The position numbers were made by a program, and so were the translations under genes. Below are positions 1 to 8,377 of a DNA stretch of 64,000 nt, in pieces. Location of the stretch: positions 7,130,001-7,194,000 of the forward strand of contig NZ_CP109473.1 in the NCBI RefSeq assembly GCF_036227405.1. The letters are read 5' to 3'. A model generated the notes under the pieces. The model was not told the origin of the DNA and made no database searches. It saw nothing but the letters and a program-made list of their open reading frames with translations. This DNA is from Streptomyces sp. NBC_01460 (GTDB taxonomy: Bacteria; Actinomycetota; Actinomycetes; Streptomycetales; Streptomycetaceae). Position 1 is the first letter of the stretch. Each line of letters begins with the position of its first letter.

Positions 1-108
1 GACGCGACGTGCGACTCCCTCCACACGCGACGCCTGGGGTGGGCGGTGCTGGTGTCGGTGCCGACCACCGTGCTGGCGGCGGCGGGACTGCGCAGGCGGA
101 CCGCCTGA
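1..108 (+). CDS. C-terminal end of a membrane protein (partial)
   Basis: The first 35 codons read open to a TGA at 106-108 and encode a hydrophobic segment (WAVLVSVPTTVLAAAGL) followed by a basic tail RRRTA. This is a typical last transmembrane helix with a positively charged cytoplasmic end. The start lies left of the window, so the family cannot be named. The gene could equally be a remnant, because the following 670 bases look eroded. Confidence 0.4.
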   Translation, partial: DATCDSLHTRRLGWAVLVSVPTTVLAAAGLRRRTA

Positions 109-782
109 CGGGTGATGTCCGTGGTGGACAGGAAGACGAAGCTGTCGCCCGACAAGCAGTTGTCCTGGTTCACGCGCGACGTCACGTCGCTCCAGCAGTG
201 CAAGCCCGCTCAGGAGACCATGCCGGCCATCGACAGGACGGAAGGGTCATCCGATGCGCCTGTGGCTGACAATGCGACAGATCCCGCTCCGCCCTGCCGC
301 TTTGGTGGTGTACGCCTCTAATTCTCTTCGCCCCTCCTGGCTGCATGGGGCTCGCGTTCTCCCTCAGCAGCAGGCTCCCCGCCGCCGAGGTATCGGGTAG
401 CCGCCTCAGCCCCCGGTTCGACCAGGCTGATCCTGGGCACCGCCATTCCCGCGGTGGCCGTGGCGTACGCCGTCGCCGTGCTCCTCGACACCCCGACCGC
501 GAACACCGCAGGCCGCAACACCGCGTTCCTGGTCGGGCTGATGCTGTGCGCCCGCCGGACAGCGGGTCATCAGGCGGCCGCCGTCCCCCCCGTCGCATGC
601 AGCAGCCCCGGTCATCCGCGACGCGGGCTGACCGAAACGGGCACAGGGTCCCGCCCCTCGCGGAGTCCCTCGGGCGGCGTGATCACCGGACGGGTGGTCG
701 GCACCATGGAGACCATGACCGATTCGGCCGGGGCGGAGAGCAGGGGCATTCACCGGAGCGGCTACGGCACCCAGGCGACCGA
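109..782. other. Stretch without a convincing gene; one possible membrane-protein scrap
   Basis: No open frame here shows the composition of an intact gene. A 69-codon frame from 112 to 321 exists but has no recognisable content. At 421-546 on the plus strand a short piece reads as a transmembrane helix followed by LLDTPTANTAGRNTAFLVG and then loses coding character. It may be the remains of a small membrane protein. The interval looks like decayed sequence rather than a regulatory region. Confidence 0.3.
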
Positions 783-1238
783 TCACGGCGCCGTCGGGGT
801 GTCGGTGCTCTCGTGGGCAGCGGCCACGTTCGGTGTACGAGGCACGACCACGATCTGTACGTCGTCCTCGTAGACGACCCGTCCCGGGTCTGCGGAACGC
901 AGCGCCTGGCAGTCGACGCCGTGCGCGGACAGAATCTCCAGATATCCGGAGACGCGAGCGAGGAGATGAGTGGCTGACGGTTTGAACCACGCCGCCGCGC
1001 CGGGGTTGATCTCGTCGTCGTAGACGTCGGGGTCGACGGTCGACGGGTCCGTGTACGCGGCGTCGTACCAGCGGTTGTTGCGGCGGCGAAAGGACTCCTC
1101 CCCGTCCGAGAGCCTGCCGTCCCTCGCCAGGTTGTTGACGAGCCCGAAGACGCCGGTGAAGTGGCCACGTGGATTCCGGTACGGCGATTGAAACCGCACG
1201 TACCGGACGGTCTCGTCATCGATCATGCTCATCAGCAC
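783..1238 (-). CDS. Conserved hypothetical protein
   Basis: This 151-residue soluble protein has no signal peptide or membrane segment. Its body is rich in aromatic and charged residues (SPYRNPRGHFTGVFGLVN near the N-terminus, NNRWYDAAYTDPS in the middle, GRVVYEDDVQIVVVP near the C-terminus). The pattern resembles an uncharacterised family common in Streptomyces; no catalytic motif is visible and no function is assigned. GTG at 1238 has a purine-rich GGTGGGA upstream; ATG codons at 1232 and 1226 are alternative starts. It stands alone, divergent from the hydrolase at 1561. Confidence 0.75.
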   Translation of the reverse strand: MLMSMIDDETVRYVRFQSPYRNPRGHFTGVFGLVNNLARDGRLSDGEESFRRRNNRWYDAAYTDPSTVDPDVYDDEINPGAAAWFKPSATHLLARVSGYLEILSAHGVDCQALRSADPGRVVYEDDVQIVVVPRTPNVAAAHESTDTPTAP

Positions 1239-1560
1239 ATCGTCCCACCGTTCACCTCATAGTTCGGTGACTTCCCCCGCAGGAGGGGGAGGAGGCTGTT
1301 GCGCGACCTCCACCGGGAACAAGCGATTGAGAGCGGACAAAAAGCGCTTTGAGGGGCGCTGCCCGCACAGGTGGTGCCGCGACGATCATCGGGCGCGTCT
1401 GCCGGTGGGACCAGTGGTGCGCGTGTTACGAATGCCGGGGCAGCGGTGGGGCGCCTGGATCTCACCCGGACGCCCCCGGAAACGTCCCGGTAATCCGCTC
1501 GGCGCGGGAGCTTCCTACCCTCGCTCGGGAATCGTCGGAGCAGCAGACGGAGGCGGTGCC
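1239..1560. other. Intergenic region between divergent genes
   Basis: This spacer must hold the promoters for the minus-strand gene ending at 1238 and the hydrolase starting at 1561. It contains an isolated palindrome AAAGCGCTTT at 1341-1350 and an A-rich patch before it. No other structured element was seen. A ribosome binding site GGAGG at 1549-1553 serves the downstream gene. Confidence 0.4.
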
Positions 1561-2580
1561 GTGGTCGGCGCACCAGTACGCGGACGACAGGCCGAACACA
1601 GTGTGGGGCTCTCCCACCGGATCATCCACGGCTACCGCCGTGCCTACCGGATGGCGGGGGAGGGGCCGGCCATCCTGCTCATCCACGGCATCGGTGACTC
1701 CTCCGCGACGTGGGCCGACGTCATCCCCGAGCTCGCCCGCCACCACACCGTGATCGCCCCGGACCTGCTCGGACACGGAGCCTCGGACAAGCCCCGGGCG
1801 GACTACTCGGTCGCCGCCTACGCGAACGGGATCCGCGACCTCCTGGGCGTCCTGGGCATCGAACGCGCCACCCTGGTCGGCCACTCCCTCGGTGGCGGCG
1901 TGGCCATGCAGTTCGCCTATCAGTACCCCGAGCGCACCGACCGGCTGATCCTCGTCAGCGCGGGCGGTGTGGGGCGGGAGGTCAACCCCGTGCTGCGGGC
2001 GGTGTCCCTCCCCGGCGCCGACCTGATGCTGTCCGCGCTGCGCCTGCCCGGCATGCGCAGCCAGGTCGGCCTCTTCACCCGGCTGATCAAGCTGCTCGAC
2101 ACCGACCTCGGCCAGGACGCGGGTGAACTGATCGACCTCGTGGACGCCCTTCCCGACGCCACCTCCCGCAGCGCCTTCATCAGCACACTGAGGGCGGTGG
2201 TCGACTGGCGCGGCCAGGTCGTCACGATGCTGGACCGCTGCTATCTGGCGCAGGGCATGCCCACGCTTCTGCTCTGGGGCTCCCGGGACAGCGTCGTCCC
2301 CGTCGACCACGCCTACGGTGCCCACGCGGCCATGCCCGGCAGCCGCCTCGAGATCTTCGAAGGCGCCGGACACTTCCCCTTCCACACCGACCCGGTGCGT
2401 TTCCGCGCCCTGGTCGAGGACTTCATGAGCACCACGGCCCCCGCCGACTGGAGCCAGGAACGCTGGCGCGAATTCCTCCGCGCCGGGCGCCCAAGCAGCG
2501 GGGACGGCGTTCCGGACCCGGCGTTCGACCGGGCGGTGGACCGTGACCTGAGGGAGGCGAGCGAGCGCAGTGCCACCTGA
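1561..2580 (+). CDS. Alpha/beta-fold hydrolase
   Basis: A 339-residue cytoplasmic alpha/beta hydrolase. The oxyanion-hole motif HGIGDSSATW lies near residue 42, the nucleophile elbow GHSLGG places the catalytic serine at about residue 109, a strand-end acid is in LLLWGSRDSVVP, and the histidine is in GAGHFPFH. The open frame extends far upstream, but GTG at 1561 is preferred because GGAGG sits 7 bases before it and similarity to hydrolases begins just after. A C-terminal extension of about 45 residues (after FMSTTAPADW) is charged and low-complexity. The substrate cannot be deduced. Esterase, lipase-like or C-C hydrolase activity are all possible. Confidence 0.88.
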   Translation: MVGAPVRGRQAEHSVGLSHRIIHGYRRAYRMAGEGPAILLIHGIGDSSATWADVIPELARHHTVIAPDLLGHGASDKPRADYSVAAYANGIRDLLGVLGIERATLVGHSLGGGVAMQFAYQYPERTDRLILVSAGGVGREVNPVLRAVSLPGADLMLSALRLPGMRSQVGLFTRLIKLLDTDLGQDAGELIDLVDALPDATSRSAFISTLRAVVDWRGQVVTMLDRCYLAQGMPTLLLWGSRDSVVPVDHAYGAHAAMPGSRLEIFEGAGHFPFHTDPVRFRALVEDFMSTTAPADWSQERWREFLRAGRPSSGDGVPDPAFDRAVDRDLREASERSAT

Positions 2581-2645
2581 GCGCTCGCCCGCCACGGACC
2601 GTCGTTCCCCAGGAGGAGACCGGCCGTCCGACGAGGGAGCAGGCC

Positions 2646-3446
2646 TCAGTCCTTGCGGGCGACGGCACACCACATGGGCAGGGTGTCGTCCGGGACGTCC
2701 GACGGTCCGGGATGCCAGCGCGTCAGGGTGACCACGCCCGGTTCCAGGATCTCCAGGCCCTCCAGGAAGCGCTCGACCTCCTTCCGCGTCCTCGGGGTCG
2801 CCGAGGCGTTGCTGGCGGCGCGCTCGTTGTAGATCCGCATCGACTCCGCGACCTCGGGCGCGGTGACGTCGGCGGCCGGGTGGGACAGGACGAGGTAGCT
2901 GCCCGGCGCGAGGCGGTCCAGCAGGCGGCGGGTGATGTCCCAGGGGTCCTCGGCGTCCTTGATGTACTGCAGGATCGCCACCAGCATCAGGCCGACCGGC
3001 CGGCTCAGATCCAGCGTGCGTGACGCCGCGTCCAGGATCGCGTCCACGTCCCGGGCGTCGGCCTGTACGTAGTCGGTCTGCCCCTCGGGTCCGCTGACCA
3101 GCAGCGCACGGGCGTGGGTGAGCACGATCGGGTCGTTGTCGACGTACACGACGCGCGATTCGGGGGCGGCCTGCTGCGCCACCTCGTGCGTGTTGTCCGC
3201 AGCGGGGATGCCCGTGCCGATGTCGAGGAACTGGCGGATCCCGGCCGCCGCGAGATGACGTACGGCGCGGCCGAGGAAGGCCCGGTTGGCCCTGACCGAC
3301 GGCACGATGGTCGGATTCGCCCGGGCGGCGAGCTCGGCCGCCTCCTGGTCCACCGGGTAGTGGTCCTTGCCACCCAGCCAGACGTTGTAGACGCGGGCGG
3401 GATGCGCGTTCGCGGGATGGGGTGCGGGCAGCGGATTTGCGTTCAT
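2646..3446 (-). CDS. SAM-dependent methyltransferase, DUF574 (Methyltransf_19) type
   Basis: This 266-residue protein matches the large Streptomyces DUF574 methyltransferase family. It begins with the signature PARVYNVWLGGKDHYPVD, has the SAM-binding loop FLDIGTGIP at about residues 73-81, a second-strand acidic residue in VVYVDNDPIV, and the motif DYVQADARD after it. The strand GLMLVAILQYI is typical of the family. Members are predicted Rossmann-fold methyltransferases of unknown substrate. ATG at 3446 is supported by GAGGTGA six bases upstream. It converges with the hydrolase ending at 2580. Confidence 0.9.
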   Translation of the reverse strand: MNANPLPAPHPANAHPARVYNVWLGGKDHYPVDQEAAELAARANPTIVPSVRANRAFLGRAVRHLAAAGIRQFLDIGTGIPAADNTHEVAQQAAPESRVVYVDNDPIVLTHARALLVSGPEGQTDYVQADARDVDAILDAASRTLDLSRPVGLMLVAILQYIKDAEDPWDITRRLLDRLAPGSYLVLSHPAADVTAPEVAESMRIYNERAASNASATPRTRKEVERFLEGLEILEPGVVTLTRWHPGPSDVPDDTLPMWCAVARKD

Positions 3447-3665
3447 GGTTCGTCACCTCGTGCGGCCAAGACGGCCCGGTCGGACTCGTGTTCGGCCACG
3501 TTACCCCGCAGTTCAGCAGCTGATCGATGATCAGCGGCCAACCCCGGCACGTCAGGTGGAGCGGCCCTCTCCCTCGCCTCCACCGGCAGTAGCCGGCCGG
3601 ACCCAGGTGGCGGACCGGTGCGGGCCGCTGCCGGTGTGCCTGCCGGGTGCGTCGGACCGGTGACC

Positions 3666-4538
3666 TCACCGCCCGGCGGTGTGGGCCAGGACGGCGGCGG
3701 CCAGTGGAGCCAGGACCTGCCGGGGGAGTGCGTGGCCCATGCCGGGGATCTCGGTCAGCCGGGCCCCGCGCACCACCTGGGCCAGATGCTGCGGGTGCGG
3801 CGGAGGGAAGACCGGTTCTGCCGGTGCCGAGATCACCAGGGTGGGCACGTCCGTGGTCGCCAGCTCCTCGGTGCGGTCCATACCCGCCGTGTCGGCGCGG
3901 CCGTGCGCGGTGCTGGTCGCGTAGTGGCCGGTGTGCTCGACGATCGCCCGCTCCATGGCGCGTGCGCGCCCCGCGTCGAAGGGGATCCGGTCGCCTCCCA
4001 GGGCCCGCCAGTGCTCGACCCGGCGGTCCAACTCGGCCTCCAGACCGTGGTCCTCGACGGGGCCGGCCCACATCTCCAGGACATGGGGAGCGACGCCGGG
4101 CAGGTCTGCGGACGGGAGGGGCGTGCCGTCCGGGCGGATGTACGGGGTGGAGCTGAGCGCGCACGTACCGATCAGGGTGGCGCTCAGCAGGCGGTCCGGG
4201 TGGTCCGCGACGAGCAACTGGGCGAGCATTCCGCCCAGGGACAGACCCACGACGTGCGCCCGGCCGATACCCAGGAAGTCCAGCACCGTCACCGCGTCCC
4301 CGGCGAGGTCGGTGAGTGCGTACGGCTGCTGATCGAACGCCCAGGTGGAACGCCCGGTGTCTCGGTGGTCGTAGCGGATGACGCGGTGGTGCGCGGCGAG
4401 AGAGTCCACCAGTTCGTCCGGCCAGCCCAGCCCGGAGGCCTGCGCGCCCATGATCAGGAGGAGGGCGGGGGTGTCTGCCGCCCCCCGCTCCTCCACCCAG
4501 AGGTGTACACCGGGTGCGGCGTCGACGAGGTGCTCCAT
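3666..4538 (-). CDS. Alpha/beta-fold hydrolase
   Basis: A 290-residue alpha/beta hydrolase without signal peptide. The sequence shows the conserved RYDHRDTGRST turn, the nucleophile elbow GLSLGG with Ser about residue 100, and a histidine in IPGMGHALP near the C-terminus. This arrangement resembles the TAP/haloperoxidase-like esterase branch. Its promoter region contains a perfect 14-bp palindrome (4567-4580) of the kind bound by TetR-family repressors, so expression is probably ligand-controlled, although no TetR gene is next to it. Confidence 0.87.
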   Translation of the reverse strand: MEHLVDAAPGVHLWVEERGAADTPALLLIMGAQASGLGWPDELVDSLAAHHRVIRYDHRDTGRSTWAFDQQPYALTDLAGDAVTVLDFLGIGRAHVVGLSLGGMLAQLLVADHPDRLLSATLIGTCALSSTPYIRPDGTPLPSADLPGVAPHVLEMWAGPVEDHGLEAELDRRVEHWRALGGDRIPFDAGRARAMERAIVEHTGHYATSTAHGRADTAGMDRTEELATTDVPTLVISAPAEPVFPPPHPQHLAQVVRGARLTEIPGMGHALPRQVLAPLAAAVLAHTAGR

Positions 4539-4566
4539 GGCGATGCTCCTTCGAGAGAATGATAAA

Positions 4567-4580
4567 ACGATACGTATCGT
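4567..4580. promoter_or_regulatory. Perfect palindrome ACGATACGTATCGT, TetR-type operator
   Basis: The 14-bp sequence ACGATACGTATCGT is fully self-complementary and stands out in otherwise GC-rich DNA, 28 bases upstream of the hydrolase start at 4538. TetR/AcrR operators in actinomycetes commonly have this form. The cognate regulator is not encoded in the flanking genes, so it must act from elsewhere. Confidence 0.6.
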
Positions 4581-4704
4581 CTCGCCTCATGGTCAACCCT
4601 GGCGCGAGCGTCGCCGTGTCGCACGGACGGAGCCCGGTGGGCCGCTCCCGGCTGCCCTCCCCCTTGGTGACGTAGTCTCAACAGCTCATGATCTGGGGGT
4701 CGGT

Positions 4705-5406
4705 GTGCGCGCGTCGTCGAACGTGGTGACAGTGGTTCTGGCAAGTCTGTTGCTGGGGACGGCGGTTACGGGCTGTACGGGTGGGGGCGAGGAGAAGGAG
4801 CTCTCCGCCGACGAGTTGTTGGCCGAGGCCCACGAGACGATGGGCGCACTCAAGACCGTGACCGTCGCGGCGTCGTCCACCGGAACGGTCGGCAGCAGCA
4901 TCTCCAGCAGCCTGACCACCGACCTCAAGGGCCGGTGCACGAACAAGATCACCTGGACCAGTGGTGGCACCCTCGAGCAGATCCGGATCGATGGAACCGA
5001 CTACGTGCGGCCGGATCGCGTGTACCTCGCGCGGTGGTCGGGCCACTCGGTGGCCAAGGACCAGAACCGCTGGATCAGGACGTCCGCCGACCGCGCGAAG
5101 CCGGGCGACGGACTGGTCGAGTGCACCTGGCCGTTCACCGCTTTCGGGACGGCGGTCAAGGGCGGGTCGACCGAGGTCGAGGGCCGCCCGGCTCTCGCCC
5201 TGAAGGTGGCCGACGAGGCAGCGAAGGGCGAGACGAAGGGCGCCTACACCTTCTACGTCGCCACAGAGGGCAGGCCGTACCTCCTCCGGGTCGTCTACAA
5301 GGGCAACGACTACCGGAGCACCACCACGTTCAGCGCGTTCGACGAGCCGTTGGGTGTGCGGGCCCCTGCGGTGGACACCGTTCTGGACTCTGCTGACGCC
5401 GAGTAG
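4705..5406 (+). CDS. Secreted lipoprotein, LppX/LprAFG-like
   Basis: A 233-residue lipoprotein. The N-terminus has a short basic region, a hydrophobic stretch VVTVVLASLLLGT and a lipobox AVTGC. The mature part (ELLAEAHETMGALKTVTV, then TIWTSGG-like beta strands, KAGDG, TFYVATEGRPYLLRVV) resembles the LppX/LolA-like fold of actinobacterial lipoproteins that bind lipids or act in signalling. GTG at 4705 is chosen because GGGGG lies just upstream and the signal peptide then has normal length. The real ligand is unknown. Confidence 0.75.
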   Translation: MRASSNVVTVVLASLLLGTAVTGCTGGGEEKELSADELLAEAHETMGALKTVTVAASSTGTVGSSISSSLTTDLKGRCTNKITWTSGGTLEQIRIDGTDYVRPDRVYLARWSGHSVAKDQNRWIRTSADRAKPGDGLVECTWPFTAFGTAVKGGSTEVEGRPALALKVADEAAKGETKGAYTFYVATEGRPYLLRVVYKGNDYRSTTTFSAFDEPLGVRAPAVDTVLDSADAE

Positions 5407-5407
5407 C

Positions 5408-5600
5408 CGTCTCCGCAGCAGCCTGCGCACAGTCCTGACCGACGCCGGCCTCGGACCGGAATCAGCCCGCGCCCGGGCCGCGGGCAGCAGTGCCATCGCC
5501 GCGTACTCCGAGGGGGAGTTCCTGACGGGCGGCTGGGAAAATCCGGTGGGCTTCGTCCAGGCCACAGCGGCGGCGCTCTCGGACCAGTACCAGCGACAGG
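5408..5600 (+). pseudogene. Possible gene remnant
   Basis: Right after the lipoprotein stop, the plus strand reads like the tail of a soluble alpha-helical protein (RSSLRTVLTDAGLGPESARARAAG, then AYSEGEFLTGGWENPVGF) in a different frame. There is no start codon with a ribosome binding site. The coding look fades after about 5600. It is probably a fragment; the family is not recognised. The piece is only about 65 codons. Confidence 0.25.
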
Positions 5601-5651
5601 GCCCGGACGGGCCGAAAGCGCGGAGAGGGTCGCACGGGTTCCTCGGGCGCT

Positions 5652-7010
5652 CTACGGCCGGCTCGGCCGTTGCGCGTTCGACTCCGGCTGCGACGGGGCA
5701 TGAGGCCGGACGGGCTCCGCGGGGGAGAGGGCCTTCGCTGCGCCCGTGCTCCCGGCCGCAGTCACCGGCCGCCGCGCGTCCGACGGCCGGACCAGCCGGT
5801 GCTGCGCCAGGCAGGCCGCCACCAGTGTGGCGCCGAGCACCGGCCAGGCGAACGGGCCGACGCTGACGGCGACCCCGACGACGACGGGGCCGAGGCTTCG
5901 CTGCGCCGACTGGGCCAGGCCGTGCACACCGAGGTAGGCGCCCTGGGCCTCACCAGGAGCGAGGGCGATGGAGAGCTCCCAGGACGAGAGGGAGTGCAGG
6001 ATCTCGGCGAGCGTGAAGGCGACGGCCGCGAGGAGGACCGCGGCGGTGGCGAACCACGGGCCGCCGCCGGCCGAGGCCGCGAGCGCGACACCTCCCGTCA
6101 GGAAGGCGGCGCCGACCGGGACGAGCAGGCGGCGTGCGGCCGCCGTCGTCGACGCGAAGCGGGACAGGGGGACCTGGAGGGCGATCACCAGCACGCTGTT
6201 GAGGACGAGGACCAGCGGCGCCAGCCCGACCGGTGCGTCGGTGGCGTGGACGATCCACAGCGGGAACCCGACCTGAAGGATGCTGTCGTCCAGGAACAGC
6301 CAGATCTCCGACCCGGTGAACGCGAGGTAGCGACGGTCCCGCCACGGGGTCGCCGCCTCGGTCGGGGCCGGGGAGGCGCCGAGCCCGGTGACGATCCTGC
6401 TGGGTGCCGACGGTTCGGCGCACCGCAGGGTCAGGACCCCGATGACCACGTAGGAGGCCACGTTGGCGAGCAGGAGGACCTGGTACGAGGCTGTGGTGCC
6501 CACGGTGAGCGCGGCAGCGGCCCCGGCCGCGCCCACGGCCCAGCCGATGTTCGCGGCGGTCCGCTGGATCGACTGGTAGCGGATGCGGTGAGGGCCCGCT
6601 ACCCGTGCGGCGAACAGCTTGGTCAGGACGCTCGACGCACGGTCCGGCAGGGAGCCCAGTGCCGAGAACAGCACCAGCAGGACGTAGTCGTTCGTGGTCA
6701 GCAGGGCCAGAAGGGCGGCGCCTCGGGCCAGTTGGGCGGCGACCAGGATGCGGGTCACGGGGAAGCGGTCCGCGAGCCGCCCTGCCAGCGGGGGACCGGC
6801 TATGCCGAGAATGCCGGACAGCCCCATCAACACGCCGATCTGACTGATCGACAAGTGTGCGACGTAGTGGAAGTAGAGCGCCGCCGCCCCGGTCCAGAGC
6901 CCTGTGCCCACTTTGTCGATGACGGCGACGACCAGCATCCGGCGTCCGTCGCGGCCGCCCGGGACGGCAAGGCGCCGGACGAAGGGCAGGCGGCTCGGTG
7001 TCGGTTCCAT
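5652..7010 (-). CDS. MFS transporter
   Basis: A 452-residue major facilitator protein with about twelve hydrophobic segments. The loop between helices 2 and 3 carries GPPLAGRLADRFPVTRI, matching the GxLaDrxGrr signature of MFS drug exporters. ATG at 7010 is used because the extra upstream codons run into the promoter of the divergent regulator. The gene is divergent from a MocR-type regulator, with 47 bases between the two starts and a clear inverted repeat in the gap. That suggests the transporter exports or imports the effector sensed by the regulator, but the substrate is not predictable. Confidence 0.88.
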   Translation of the reverse strand: MEPTPSRLPFVRRLAVPGGRDGRRMLVVAVIDKVGTGLWTGAAALYFHYVAHLSISQIGVLMGLSGILGIAGPPLAGRLADRFPVTRILVAAQLARGAALLALLTTNDYVLLVLFSALGSLPDRASSVLTKLFAARVAGPHRIRYQSIQRTAANIGWAVGAAGAAAALTVGTTASYQVLLLANVASYVVIGVLTLRCAEPSAPSRIVTGLGASPAPTEAATPWRDRRYLAFTGSEIWLFLDDSILQVGFPLWIVHATDAPVGLAPLVLVLNSVLVIALQVPLSRFASTTAAARRLLVPVGAAFLTGGVALAASAGGGPWFATAAVLLAAVAFTLAEILHSLSSWELSIALAPGEAQGAYLGVHGLAQSAQRSLGPVVVGVAVSVGPFAWPVLGATLVAACLAQHRLVRPSDARRPVTAAGSTGAAKALSPAEPVRPHAPSQPESNAQRPSRP

Positions 7011-7021
7011 CGGATTCCCCC

Positions 7022-7050
7022 TTGACGGATATTTTGTATCGGTACAAACT
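7022..7050 (+). promoter_or_regulatory. Probable promoter of the MocR gene
   Basis: TTGACG at 7022-7027 is followed after 17 bases by CAAACT at 7045-7050. With initiation about seven bases later, the transcript would begin at or next to the GTG at 7058, so the mRNA would be leaderless or nearly so. The operator-like repeat lies between the two boxes. Confidence 0.45.
7033..7048. promoter_or_regulatory. Inverted repeat TTTGTA-N4-TACAAA, likely MocR operator
   Basis: TTTGTATCGGTACAAA has perfect 6-bp arms around TCGG. It sits in the 47-bp gap between the divergent MFS and MocR genes, where a repressor or activator could control both. It is A/T-rich compared with its surroundings. Binding by the adjacent MocR protein is inferred from position. 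Confidence 0.6.
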
Positions 7051-7052
7051 GT

Positions 7053-7067
7053 GTTCTGTGGCAGAAC
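7053..7067 (+). promoter_or_regulatory. Inverted repeat over the MocR start codon
   Basis: GTTCTG-TGG-CAGAAC forms perfect 6-bp arms with a 3-base loop, and the GTG start (7058-7060) lies at the left arm and loop. It could be a second protein-binding half-site pair or a small hairpin affecting translation of a leaderless message. Confidence 0.4.
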
Positions 7068-8377
7068 AATATGGGATCGCGGGCGGCACGGCCAGAGAGA
7101 TTTCGGCATCGGTCGAAAGTCGCGTGGCCGACGGCACGTTGGGGCCGGGTGCCTCGCTGCCTCCGGTGCGGCGCCTCGCCGAGGCGCTGAGCGTGAGTGC
7201 CGGGACGGTCGCGGCTGCCTACAAGGAACTTCGCGGGCGCGGGGTGGTCGTGACCCTGGGCCGCGGGGGCACGGTGGTGGCGTCCGCCCCCGTCGTCACC
7301 TCGCGTCGGCCCCCCAAGGTGCCCGAAGGGCTGCGCGACCTCGCCGGGGGACACCCCGACCCCGCCTGCCTCCCGGTGCTGAACCCGCCCGCGAGCATGG
7401 GGCCCGTCCCCGGATCTCACCGCGCCGCCCCACGGTTCGCCGTCCTGGAGGACGCCGCCCGTGCCTGGTTCGCGCGTGACGGTGTGCCTACCGGTTCGGT
7501 GACCTTCGCCCATGGTGCTCTGGACTGCATCGCCAGGCTGCTCTCCACCGAGCTCAGGCCCGGTGACGCCGTGGCCGTGGAGGACCCCGGCTTCCACCAC
7601 CTGCTCGACCTGGTGCCGGCGTTGGGTCTGCGCATGCTGCCGGTGGCGGTCGACGACGAAGGCATCCGTCCGGAGGCGTTGCGCACCGCGCTGCGCGCGG
7701 GGGCCCGGGCCCTGGTGTGCAGCCCGCGAGGCCAGAGCCCGTTCGGCGCCCGCTTCACGCCCGGCCGCAGGGATCAACTCCTGGCCGTACTGGGGGACTT
7801 CCCCGATGCCCTGGTCGTGGAGGACGATCACAACGCGGACATCGCCGGCGCGGACGCGGTGACCCTGGCCGCCGGTGGGCTGCACCGCTGGGCCCATGTG
7901 CGTACGGTCTCCAAGCACCTCGGCATCGACCTGCGCTGGGCCGCCCTCGCCTGCGACCCCACCACCCTCGCGCGTCACGACGGGCGGATGCTGCTGACGT
8001 CCGGGTGGGTGAGCCACATCCTCCAGTCGACGGTCGCGAATCTCCTGACCGACCCGGCGGTCACCCGGCTGGTGGCCGAGGCGTCCCGCACCTACACCAC
8101 CCGCCGCGAAGCCCTCGGTAGGGCGCTGGAGGGGCATGGCATCCCGTCCCACGGGGTGAGCGGCCTCAACCTGTGGGTGCCCGTCCGGGACGAGTCGACC
8201 GTCGTCAACGGGCTGCGCACGAAGGGCTGGTGGACAGCGGCCGGAACCCGCTTCCGTATCGCGTCCCCCTCCGCTGTACGCGTCACCACCGCGACCCTCA
8301 CACCGGCCGAGGCCGTGCTGCTCGCCCAGGACTTCGCGGACGTGCTCGGTGACTCGCAGGCGGTCTACGGCGGCTAG
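7058..8377 (+). CDS. MocR-family regulator (GntR wHTH + PLP aminotransferase-like domain)
   Basis: A 439-residue two-domain regulator. Residues 10-75 are a GntR winged helix (LPPVRRLAEALSVSAGTVAAAY). Residues 90-430 are a fold-type I aminotransferase domain with CSPRGQSPFG, the acidic VVEDDHNAD, and the pyridoxal-phosphate lysine in VRTVSKHLGI (about Lys286). Because the lysine is kept, it should bind PLP. MocR regulators sense PLP or amine/amino-acid derivatives. The divergent MFS gene is the likely target. GTG at 7058 is preferred, since longer versions would overlap the promoter. Confidence 0.88.
   Translation: MAEQYGIAGGTAREISASVESRVADGTLGPGASLPPVRRLAEALSVSAGTVAAAYKELRGRGVVVTLGRGGTVVASAPVVTSRRPPKVPEGLRDLAGGHPDPACLPVLNPPASMGPVPGSHRAAPRFAVLEDAARAWFARDGVPTGSVTFAHGALDCIARLLSTELRPGDAVAVEDPGFHHLLDLVPALGLRMLPVAVDDEGIRPEALRTALRAGARALVCSPRGQSPFGARFTPGRRDQLLAVLGDFPDALVVEDDHNADIAGADAVTLAAGGLHRWAHVRTVSKHLGIDLRWAALACDPTTLARHDGRMLLTSGWVSHILQSTVANLLTDPAVTRLVAEASRTYTTRREALGRALEGHGIPSHGVSGLNLWVPVRDESTVVNGLRTKGWWTAAGTRFRIASPSAVRVTTATLTPAEAVLLAQDFADVLGDSQAVYGG

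Noticed and set aside
112..321. A 69-codon ORF near the left end
   Set aside because: No ribosome binding site, no recognisable content and no partner; composition is not convincing.
1341..1350. AAAGCGCTTT palindrome, LacI-like
   Set aside because: Only 10 bp are symmetric. No LacI gene or sugar gene is nearby, and the core differs from the sites at 34 and 46 kb.
1462..4596. A 1044-codon open frame on the minus strand
   Set aside because: It covers three genes with clear family motifs on other frames. Its translation is arginine/proline/glycine-rich, as expected from the antisense of high-GC genes.
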